15,276 nt of DNA from DATEPR01 sp036503065 (lineage in GTDB: Bacteria > Actinomycetota > Actinomycetes > Mycobacteriales > Pseudonocardiaceae). Below are positions 1 through 5,121 of this stretch, in pieces. Numbering within the stretch: the first letter of the stretch is position 1; the number at the start of each line of letters is the position of its first letter. Both the position numbers and the translations under genes were made by a program. The DNA is taken from positions 1 through 15,276 of the forward strand of contig DASXXM010000364.1 in NCBI GenBank assembly GCA_036503065.1, written 5' to 3'. The notes under the pieces are model-generated. The model worked only from the letters and a program-made list of their open reading frames with translations. It had not been told where the DNA came from and ran no database searches.

Positions 1-1265
1 GGTCCAGCCGTGGCCCGCGCCGCGACCTCGTCGACCCGTCCGAGGACACCCGCGCCTTCTGGTGCGCGAGTCGCGGGCGCGCCGATGACCCGGTCGCCGA
101 GCAACGGTTCGCTGGGCACGTTCGGCGATCCGACGACGTTCGGGCCGCCGGCTTGCGCACCCGGCAAGCTCATCCCACCGGGCGGCGGCGTGGTCGAGGC
201 CGCTGCCGACGAATTCGGTGGCATCGAGGCGGACTGGGGCGTCACGGTCGGACTCTGCCCGGTCACCGAACCGGACAAGCCGGCCGGACCGGGCGAGCCG
301 GGTTGCGCAGGCCGGTCCGACCGACTTGCCTGCCCGGCAAGAACCGACGCCGGGCCAACCTGACCGGCGCCACCCGGCAGGCCGACCTGACCGGCGCCAC
401 CCCGCGGACCTTGAGCACCACCGAGCTGGCCCGTCCCCGGGATACCCGAGCCACCACCGGCGCCATTGCTCGCACCGCCTGTGCTGGGGCCCAAGGCCGG
501 TGGCGCGTGGAAAGCGGGCATCGTGTTGCCGACGGCGGCCAGGTTCGCGTCGTACGCCCGCACGACCCGGACTGCCTCGGCGTGCGCCTGCTGCGCGGCC
601 TGGAACTGCTGGTCCAACTGTGCGGCGCCGGCCGCCGGATTGAACGTGCTGCGTAACATCAACTGCCGCACGTCGGCCGCGGTCGGTGGCTCGACCGGCG
701 TTGGCATCGAGTGCATCGCCGTCTGCGCGGCCTCGGACTGCATGCCGAGCTGATTGCCGGCGAGTTGCGCCCCCTGCGCGGTGGTATCGGCCCAACTTGC
801 CATCCCGGCAAGAAACGTCCGAGCGGAATCGCCGGCCGCACCGACCCAGCCCGACTCGCTCGCACCCGCCACCGAACCGAGATCCTGCGCGATCCGCGCG
901 TAGGTGTTGCCCAGGGTGTTCCACGCCGCACCAGCAGCGCCGACCGCACCGGGATCGATGTTCGTCGTCACCATCTGGTGCAGTTGCGCCGAGGTGTACC
1001 CGGAGTAGTTGTGCCCACCGAAATCCGGCGCGGACTGTGTCGCGAGACCCTGCTGTAATCGGCTTTCCTGCGACCGTGCCCAGGCCGCCGTCCGCAGCGC
1101 AGCGTCGGCCTCGATGCCCGCGGTCGTCGTGCTGCGCACGACACTGTTCAACAGGCCGGGTGCCGAGTCAGCGCCCTGAATCTGCGTCGAGGCACTGTTC
1201 TGGATCCCCGCGCGTGCCAGGCCGACATATTCCTCGTGGTCGGACACCGGATTCGACTGCTCCAC
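1..1265 (-). CDS. PPE-domain protein, likely type VII secretion substrate (C-terminus cut by window edge)
   Basis: The minus-strand frame is open from the start codon to the left edge, about 421 residues with no stop. Residues 1-250 are predicted mostly helical. They contain a WxG motif (W140-V-G142) and a segment around 229-245 (HAEAVRVVRAYDANLAA) typical of actinomycete PPE-like domains. From about residue 255 the protein becomes a low-complexity Gly/Pro/Gln/Ser tail with a 9-residue tandem repeat (GGAGQVGLP / GGAGQVGPA). PPE and WXG100 proteins are exported by ESX/type VII systems as helical hairpin dimers. I chose the GTG start at 1265 because AGGGGG (1273-1278) lies 7 bases upstream; the ATG at 1271 almost touches that site. 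The gene follows the lipoprotein by 11 bases, so it is probably co-transcribed with it. An EspG-type chaperone may lie beyond the left edge (inference from similar loci). PPE-like fold: fairly sure. Secretion: inferred. Confidence 0.8.
   Translation of the reverse strand, partial: MEQSNPVSDHEEYVGLARAGIQNSASTQIQGADSAPGLLNSVVRSTTTAGIEADAALRTAAWARSQESRLQQGLATQSAPDFGGHNYSGYTSAQLHQMVTTNIDPGAVGAAGAAWNTLGNTYARIAQDLGSVAGASESGWVGAAGDSARTFLAGMASWADTTAQGAQLAGNQLGMQSEAAQTAMHSMPTPVEPPTAADVRQLMLRSTFNPAAGAAQLDQQFQAAQQAHAEAVRVVRAYDANLAAVGNTMPAFHAPPALGPSTGGASNGAGGGSGIPGTGQLGGAQGPRGGAGQVGLPGGAGQVGPASVLAGQASRSDRPAQPGSPGPAGLSGSVTGQSPTVTPQSASMPPNSSAAASTTPPPGGMSLPGAQAGGPNVVGSPNVPSEPLLGDRVIGAPATRAPEGAGVLGRVDEVAARATAG
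152..812. repeat. Three dispersed copies of a 17-bp imperfect palindrome in the PPE gene
   Basis: Copies lie at 152-168 (CTTGCGCACCCGGCAAG), 325-341 (CTTGCCTGCCCGGCAAG) and 796-812 (CTTGCCATCCCGGCAAG). The last two have perfect 6-bp arms CTTGCC/GGCAAG around five bases; the first has one arm mismatch. Two copies are read in the same codon phase (LAGxAS) and the third in another (LPGAQA), so a repeated peptide does not fully explain them. I found no other full copy in the window. Function unknown. Confidence 0.6.
358..402 (-). repeat. 18-bp direct repeat within the PPE tail
   Basis: The 18-mer ACCTGACCGGCGCCACCC occurs at 358-375 and again, identically, at 385-402. The 27-base period keeps the frame and encodes the tandem GGAGQVG peptide in the disordered tail. 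It looks like an in-frame slippage duplication. Confidence 0.75.
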
Positions 1266-1276
1266 GCCCATTCCCC

Positions 1277-1804
1277 CTATCGCTGCTCGGCCGGCAGTTC
1301 GGGCTCGATCAGCGTCGCGTACTGATCCGCCAACGGACACGACTGCGCAGCATCGAGAACGTCGACTGCGGCAACGACCACAATGGAGTTCCGGGTGATC
1401 TGGACGTAAACTCCGCAGCCGCCGTCCTGGCTCGACACCTGGCGACCGTCATGGGAACCAACCGGATAGTTGGTTATCGTCCGCCCGACACTGCTGAGCT
1501 GATCCAGTCCCTCGTGGTCGAAAACCTCGACGCCGAGGGAGTACTGACCGGTCTTGCGCCAGTTGCAGTCACGCCCGCCGGCCGCGGTGTCCCGCCCGCC
1601 TGGCAGAAGACCGAATTGTTGGATCTGCGGATCGGTCAGCAGCGTGCACGGATCAATGGCGGCCGACAGCCCTGGGGTGCCGGTAGCTGAGGCTGAGACT
1701 GATGGACCAGTCGTCGGGGCCGGACTGCCGGCGACCGCGTCGGCACAACCGGCGACCGCCAACACAGCCACTGCCAGCAGCGAAACGAGTGCGAGCCCGC
1801 GCAT
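1277..1804 (-). CDS. DUF3558-like lipoprotein
   Basis: This is a small exported lipoprotein of about 175 residues. The N-terminus is Met-Arg-Gly followed by a hydrophobic stretch and a lipobox VAGC, with the lipidated cysteine at residue 20. A Ser/Thr/Pro/Ala-rich linker to about residue 48 follows, then a globular domain starting IDPCTLLTDPQIQQFGL. The mature domain has four cysteines (C53, C80, C130, C156), consistent with two disulfides. The DPCxLL opening and CxW (CNW) motif match the DUF3558 family, common next to PPE/ESX-like genes in Pseudonocardiaceae and mycobacteria; no biochemical function is established. An ATG at 1813 also exists, but the GGGG ribosome-binding-like stretch touches it. 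The ATG at 1804, or a GTG at 1807, is better spaced. The gene lies between the YxxxE protein and the PPE gene with short gaps, so the three probably form one transcript. Confidence 0.82.
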   Translation of the reverse strand: MRGLALVSLLAVAVLAVAGCADAVAGSPAPTTGPSVSASATGTPGLSAAIDPCTLLTDPQIQQFGLLPGGRDTAAGGRDCNWRKTGQYSLGVEVFDHEGLDQLSSVGRTITNYPVGSHDGRQVSSQDGGCGVYVQITRNSIVVVAAVDVLDAAQSCPLADQYATLIEPELPAEQR

Positions 1805-1831
1805 CACGATCATCCCCGTCGCAGCGTCGGA

Positions 1832-2263
1832 TCAGTGGCCGGACCTGAATGACCGGCCGATGCGCTGCTCGGCTCTCGCGTAGTTGTCCATCGCGATCTT
1901 GACGGCATCTGCCGCGGTGATGATGGCTTGCAGGAACTGCTGGTGCGCCGGGACGAACGCTTTCGGGCCAGATCCGACGACCTGCCCATTGAGCTTCCCG
2001 ATGGCCAGCCCACCCGCGGTCAGCCCCAGCTTGTCGAACGACTTGAACCGCAGGGTGAAGTTCATCAGAGCGGCGAGTTCGTCGATGACGTCGTTGAGGG
2101 TTTTCAGCAAGGACTGACCGGTTTGTGGATCAAAGACGAGATGGCCACCGTTCGCGGCGGCCAGCAACTGCCCGGCGCCGTCGGACGGCGTTCCCGTACT
2201 GCCCGGGATTGCCTGACCAGCAATCCTGCTGGCGTCGTCTATGATCGGCTGACCGTTGGCCAT
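1832..2263 (-). CDS. Small helical protein with C-terminal YxxxE motif, possible type VII secretion partner
   Basis: I do not recognise a named family for this 143-residue protein. It has no signal peptide or membrane segment. Residues 1-45 are Gly/Ala/Ser-rich and probably flexible. The rest is predicted helical, including 53-69 (LKTLNDVIDELAALMNF) and 103-135. Near the C-terminus is Y128-A-R-A-E132, which fits the YxxxD/E export motif of ESX/type VII substrates, although that motif is short and can occur by chance. The ATG at 2263 is preferred because GGGGG (2271-2275) lies 7 bases upstream. The frame stays open upstream to 2401, but that part lacks a comparable site and overlaps the palindrome at 2343-2360. 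It is the first gene of a minus-strand trio with the lipoprotein and PPE genes. A role as co-secreted partner of the PPE protein is inference from position and motif only. Confidence 0.7.
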   Translation of the reverse strand: MANGQPIIDDASRIAGQAIPGSTGTPSDGAGQLLAAANGGHLVFDPQTGQSLLKTLNDVIDELAALMNFTLRFKSFDKLGLTAGGLAIGKLNGQVVGSGPKAFVPAHQQFLQAIITAADAVKIAMDNYARAEQRIGRSFRSGH

Positions 2264-2342
2264 GCTCGGGCCCCCAGAGTGCGCGCCGTAATCCGTCAAC
2301 TCCGGAGCGTATCGGCTCCACGCGCTTGCTGGTATCGCATTC

Positions 2343-2360
2343 ACTTGACAATTAAGTGTC
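2343..2360. promoter_or_regulatory. TTGACA-N6-TGTCAA palindrome, candidate promoter/operator for the PPE cassette
   Basis: A perfect inverted repeat, TTGACA then six bases then TGTCAA, lies in the 134-bp gap between the ridA stop and the ATG at 2263. The site is AT-rich compared with its surroundings. Read on the minus strand, TTGACA is a perfect -35 hexamer; 17 bases on is TGCGAT, only a weak -10. A regulator binding here would cover the -35. The rest of the gap shows nothing further. Confidence 0.45.
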
Positions 2361-2397
2361 AATCCCGCAACGGCCTTGCCGAATGGGTGAAGGCTTG

Positions 2398-2781
2398 TCA
2401 ATCACCCAGTACGGCCAATGCGTCGATCTCGACCAACAATCCGGCCGGAAGTCCCACGTAAACCGTGGTGCGCGCCGGGAACGGCGGCATAACGAACTCG
2501 CCGTAGGCGTCGTTCAGGTCGGCGAAGTGGGCCGTGTCCGTCAGGTAGACGCGCATCATGATCACGTCGGCCATGGACGCGCCTGCAGCTTCCAGTACCG
2601 CCACAACGTTACGCAATGTCTGCCGAGCCTGCTCACCGACGGTCGGGCCGACGACCTTGCCGGTGGCCGGATCGATGCCGACCTGACCGGCGATCTGCAG
2701 GACATTGCCTTTTCGCACGCCCTGCGCGAAAGCGGCGACCGGGGTGGGCGCGTTCTCGGTACGGATCTCCGTCTTGGCCAT
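2398..2781 (-). CDS. ridA: RidA family reactive-intermediate deaminase
   Basis: This 127-residue protein is the usual length for the RidA/YjgF/L-PSP family. These are cytosolic trimers that hydrolyse 2-aminoacrylate and related enamine/imine products of PLP enzymes, releasing 2-keto acids and ammonia. Family features visible are the N-terminal strand region with GVRKGNVLQIAGQVGIDP (21-38), the RNVVAVLEAAGAS helix (58-69), the PPFPARTTV segment with the substrate carboxylate-binding Arg104, and LLVEIDALA with Glu119. The ATG shares its A with the TGA of the upstream iclR gene (TGATG), and a GAGGA site lies about 7 bases before it, so translation is probably coupled. Position beside PLP-dependent D-amino-acid catabolic genes fits removal of dehydration by-products. 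The family assignment is secure; the exact substrate is inferred. Confidence 0.95.
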   Translation of the reverse strand: MAKTEIRTENAPTPVAAFAQGVRKGNVLQIAGQVGIDPATGKVVGPTVGEQARQTLRNVVAVLEAAGASMADVIMMRVYLTDTAHFADLNDAYGEFVMPPFPARTTVYVGLPAGLLVEIDALAVLGD

Positions 2782-3548
2782 CAGCCGTCCTCTCGTCGTG
2801 GTGCCGCCGGTATCCAGCCACATTCTTCCGACGCGTCCGAAGCCGCGCGCAGCAGGTCCGGGACCAGCGCGAGCAACCCGTCCAGATCGAGCAGCATCGT
2901 CGGCACGGAGACGGACACGGCGGCGGCCACCGTGCCGCCGAGTGCGCGGATCGGCGCGGCGGCGCACTGGATGAAGTCCTCGTGTTCCGCGTTGTCCAGC
3001 GCGTATCCGTCGGTGCGCACACGGTCCAGTTCGGACAGATAGTCGGCGGGCGCGGTGATGGTGTGCGCGGTGTGCCGCGGGTAGTCGATCGTTTCGGCGA
3101 TCGCCCTGCGTTCCGCGTCGGGTAGCTCGGCGAGCAGCACCTTGGCCACCGCGGTGCAGTGCAGCGGGGCCCGCCTGCCGATCCGGGAGTACATCCGGAC
3201 GGAGTGGCGGCCGTCGTACTTGTCGATGTAGACGACCTCGCCGCCCTCGTAGCTGGCCAGGTGCACGGTGTGCCCGGTCAGCTCGTTGAGCCGCCGCAGC
3301 GCGGGCGCGGCCGACGTGCGCACGTCCCGGTCCTCCAGGGCCCGGTTGGCCAGGTCGAACAGGGCCGCGCCGAGCCGGTAGTGGCGCGGTGCCGCGCGCT
3401 GCACGAACCGCCGTGACTCGAGCGTGCGCAGCAGCCGCATGACCGTGGACTTGTGTACGTCGACGGTGTCCGCGAGCTGGTCGAGCGTGCGGGGCCCGCG
3501 AGCCAGCTCGGCCAACAGGACGAGCGCACGGTCCAGGCTCTGACTCAC
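2781..3548 (-). CDS. IclR-family transcriptional regulator
   Basis: This 255-residue protein matches IclR length and layout. A winged helix-turn-helix occupies about residues 4-60 (TLDQLADTVDVHKSTVMRLL is the HTH). The C-terminal effector-binding domain spans about 75-240, with characteristic segments HLASYEGGEVVYIDK, HCTAVAKVLLA and the D-x2-E-x7-C pattern in DNAEHEDFIQCAAAPI. IclR proteins sense small metabolites and often regulate adjacent or divergent catabolic operons. I chose GTG at 3548 because AGGGGAG (3555-3561) lies 6 bases upstream. The frame continues further upstream without a stop, but that stretch reads through the promoter region. It is translationally coupled to ridA. A palindrome at 3569-3594 suggests autoregulation. 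The likely target is the D-amino-acid operon starting at 5122, now separated from it by a tnpB insertion; that link is inference. Confidence 0.94.
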   Translation of the reverse strand: MSQSLDRALVLLAELARGPRTLDQLADTVDVHKSTVMRLLRTLESRRFVQRAAPRHYRLGAALFDLANRALEDRDVRTSAAPALRRLNELTGHTVHLASYEGGEVVYIDKYDGRHSVRMYSRIGRRAPLHCTAVAKVLLAELPDAERRAIAETIDYPRHTAHTITAPADYLSELDRVRTDGYALDNAEHEDFIQCAAAPIRALGGTVAAAVSVSVPTMLLDLDGLLALVPDLLRAASDASEECGWIPAAPRREDG

Positions 3549-3568
3549 CGCGAACTCCCCTGGCCGAC

Positions 3569-3594
3569 GTTGACGACCGATTGGGGTTGTCAAC
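3569..3594. promoter_or_regulatory. Imperfect palindrome with -35-like box upstream of the iclR gene
   Basis: Arms GTTGACGAC (3569-3577) and GTTGTCAAC (3586-3594) pair at 8 of 9 positions around an 8-base spacer. The site ends 21 bases before the GTG at 3548. On the minus strand the distal arm contains a perfect TTGACA (3593-3588). At 16 bases spacing is CAACGT, a weak -10. The arrangement fits an IclR-type operator overlapping its own promoter. The TTGAC/GTCAA half-sites resemble those at 2343-2360, though the spacing differs. Confidence 0.45.
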
Positions 3595-3653
3595 AGTTCG
3601 GTGGAATATGTCGAAGTGCGTAGGACTGTGCTGGTTAGGTTGTCGAGGATTGT

Positions 3654-3671
3654 CGGTGCCCACTGGTACCG
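3654..3671 (+). repeat. Hairpin just before tnpB, candidate left-end structure
   Basis: CGGTGCC (3654-3660) pairs with GGTACCG (3665-3671) across a CACT loop, with one G-U wobble. The distal arm also contains TACCGT (3667-3672), a TANNNT box 7 bases before the tnpB ATG. The hairpin may be the subterminal structure of the left end, a control on tnpB expression, or chance. Confidence 0.4.
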
Positions 3672-3679
3672 TCCGGGCG

Positions 3680-5053
3680 ATGACCACCACGATCCAGGCA
3701 TACCGGTTCGCCCTGGATCCCAGCCCCGGGCAGAACGGGATGCTGCGGTCGCACTGCGGTGCGCAGCGCTACGCGTTCAACTGGGGACTGGGCCTGGTCA
3801 AAGCCAACCTGGGCCAGCGGGACGCCGAACGCTCCTACGGCGTCCCGGACATCGAGCTGACCCCGCCGGCCAACTGGTCGGCCTACAGCTTGCGGAAGAC
3901 CTGGAACCAGGCCAAGGACCAGATCGCACCGTGGTGGCCAGCGAACTCCAAAGAGTCCTACGCGTCGGGGCTGGCGAACCTGGCCACCGCACTGGGCAAC
4001 TGGCACTCCTCCAAGGCGGGCACAAGACGCGGCCCGACGATCCGGTTCCCGCGGTTCAAAGGGAAACACCGAGCGCTGTCGTGCCGGTTCACCACCGGCA
4101 ACCTCGGCCTGGCCAATGCTGACCGCAGGCATGTGCGGCTGCCCCGCATCGGTGTGGTGCGCACCCTGGAGTCGACCCGGAAACTGGCTCGGCATGTCGA
4201 ACGCGGCACGGCCCGTGTCCGGTCGGCGACGGTGTCCCACCGGGGCGGCCGTTGGCAGGTGTCGTTCTCGGTGGAGATCACCCGCACCGACCCGCCACCC
4301 ACCCGACCGCCTTCGGTGGTGGGGGTGGACCTGGGCATCACATCCCTGGCGGTCCTCTCGACCGGGGAGATCGTGCCGAACCCGAAACACCTCGAACTCG
4401 CCCAGCGGGAGTTGCGGCGGCTGCAACGCCAGGCCACCCGCCGCACCGGGCCTGACCGCCGCACCCGGCAGCAGCCCTCGGGGCGGTGGCGGCGGACGCA
4501 GGCGCGGATCACTCGCCTGCACACCGCGGTGGCCCATGCCCGCCGCGACGGCCTGCACCAGCTCACCACCCGGCTGGCATCGATCCACGGGACGATCGTG
4601 GTGGAAGACCTCCACGTCGCGGGGATGCTCAAGAACCGGTGCCTGGCCCGGCTGATCGCCGGGGCCGGTTGGGGTGAGCTGCGCCGCCAGTTCGACTACA
4701 AAACCCGCCGCCACGGGGGGCGTCTGGTGGTCGCCGACCGGTGGTACCCCTCGTCGAAGACCTGCTCGAACTGCCACACAGTGAAAACCAAGCTGCGGCT
4801 GTCCGAGCGGATGTTCCACTGCGACCAGTGCGGTTTCACGCTGGATCGTGATCTCAACGCCGCCCGTAACCTGGCGGGGTTGGTGTCCTCCCACAGTTGG
4901 TGGGCGACAGTAAACGAGCCCGATGGAAACCCTCGTCAGACCCGCGTCACGCGGGCAGTGGGTACCGCCACGGGAAGACCCACCCGGACACCGGGTGGGT
5001 CAACGCCGCGCCGTAAGACGACGGCTCAGAACACGTCACGACACGTTTTCTGA
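3680..5053 (+). CDS. tnpB: TnpB, RNA-guided transposon-associated endonuclease
   Basis: This 457-residue protein has the full IS605 OrfB/TnpB layout. The N-terminal OrfB domain (TTIQAYRFALDPSPGQN, then RYAFNWGL) is followed by a split RuvC domain. The predicted catalytic triad is complete: D217 in VVGVDLGITSLAVL, E309 in IVVEDL, and D391 in DRDLNAARN. A four-cysteine zinc ribbon (C362, C365, C381, C384) precedes the last aspartate. Proteins of this family, ancestors of Cas12, cut DNA guided by an RNA made from the element's right end. I chose ATG 3680 because family homology begins there. No Shine-Dalgarno is visible, but TACCGT lies 7 bases upstream, so a leaderless transcript is possible. 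The last 50 residues are basic and low in complexity, and their DNA forms hairpins, as expected where the guide-RNA scaffold overlaps the coding region. There is no tnpA partner. Nuclease competence is inferred from the motifs. Confidence 0.95.
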   Translation: MTTTIQAYRFALDPSPGQNGMLRSHCGAQRYAFNWGLGLVKANLGQRDAERSYGVPDIELTPPANWSAYSLRKTWNQAKDQIAPWWPANSKESYASGLANLATALGNWHSSKAGTRRGPTIRFPRFKGKHRALSCRFTTGNLGLANADRRHVRLPRIGVVRTLESTRKLARHVERGTARVRSATVSHRGGRWQVSFSVEITRTDPPPTRPPSVVGVDLGITSLAVLSTGEIVPNPKHLELAQRELRRLQRQATRRTGPDRRTRQQPSGRWRRTQARITRLHTAVAHARRDGLHQLTTRLASIHGTIVVEDLHVAGMLKNRCLARLIAGAGWGELRRQFDYKTRRHGGRLVVADRWYPSSKTCSNCHTVKTKLRLSERMFHCDQCGFTLDRDLNAARNLAGLVSSHSWWATVNEPDGNPRQTRVTRAVGTATGRPTRTPGGSTPRRKTTAQNTSRHVF

Positions 5054-5055
5054 AC
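4935..5055 (+). ncRNA. Candidate omega RNA (reRNA) scaffold overlapping the tnpB 3' end
   Basis: Three consecutive hairpins lie in 113 bases. The first is CCCGCG-TCA-CGCGGG (4941-4955). The second is a perfect 11-bp stem with a 3-base loop, GACCCACCCGG / CCGGGTGGGTC (4977-5001). The third pairs TCAGAACACGT with ACGTTTTCTGA (5026-5053) with one mismatch, a 6-base loop, and the tnpB stop in its last arm. In characterised TnpB elements the guide-RNA scaffold is exactly this 3' coding plus right-end region, and the guide is the flanking DNA just past the end. Here the guide would start shortly after 5053. The structures are seen directly; the RNA is inferred. Confidence 0.6.
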
Positions 5056-5082
5056 GGAATGCTACACATCCTCACGAATTAC

Positions 5083-5109
5083 GCAATGCTCGTTGCATGT
5101 CACGCAACG
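5083..5109. promoter_or_regulatory. GCAA/TTGC half-site cluster before the D-amino-acid operon
   Basis: In the AT-richer 68-bp gap before the operon are three half-sites: GCAA (5083-5086), TTGC (5093-5096) and GCAA (5104-5107). The last two form a perfect inverted repeat, CGTTGC-N7-GCAACG (5091-5109), which runs into the ribosome-binding site GGAGG (5109-5113). A regulator here would block transcription start or translation of the first gene. The adjacent IclR protein is a candidate, but its own palindrome has a different half-site. I could not place a convincing -10/-35 pair. Confidence 0.4.
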
Positions 5110-5121
5110 GAGGTGGCGCGG

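Larger units (their letters stand above)
3600..5060 (+). mobile_element. TnpB-only IS200/IS605-type (IS1341-like) element, ends approximate
   Basis: The element holds tnpB alone; no tnpA (Y1 transposase) is visible on either strand nearby. Such elements move, if at all, using a TnpA supplied in trans and have no terminal inverted repeats or target duplications. The ends are therefore set only by subterminal hairpins: a G-U-containing one at 3654-3671 on the left, and one at 5026-5053 spanning the tnpB stop on the right. Exact boundaries cannot be fixed from one sequence. The element lies between the divergent IclR/RidA genes and the plus-strand catabolic operon. Confidence 0.6.

Noticed and set aside
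325..812. Palindrome copies as a CRISPR array
   Set aside because: Only three copies, irregularly spaced and inside a coding gene, with no cas genes nearby.
686..1690. Plus-strand open frame opposite the PPE and lipoprotein genes
   Set aside because: The translation is Arg/Ser/Pro-rich without domains, whereas the minus strand encodes a PPE-like domain and a lipoprotein with a proper lipobox.
3549..3679. A tnpA (Y1 transposase) gene or remnant beside tnpB
   Set aside because: No HUH motif or suitable open frame exists on either side; neighbouring space is filled by iclR and the catabolic operon.
3549..3701. N-terminal extension of the IclR protein
   Set aside because: It reads through the palindrome and promoter-like sequence. 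The GTG at 3548 has a well-placed ribosome-binding site and gives the usual family length.
3635..4894. Long minus-strand open frame opposite tnpB
   Set aside because: It mirrors the codon bias of tnpB in high-GC DNA, has no recognisable domains, and tnpB has full family motifs in the opposite frame.
4941..5053. The hairpins at the end of tnpB as an intrinsic terminator
   Set aside because: No T-tract follows any stem, and they lie mostly inside the coding region. A guide-RNA scaffold fits better, though a terminator role for the last stem is not excluded.
3680..5053. TnpB as a domesticated nuclease-dead regulator (TldR-like)
   Set aside because: All three RuvC catalytic residues and the zinc ribbon are present; known TldR proteins have lost the catalytic residues.
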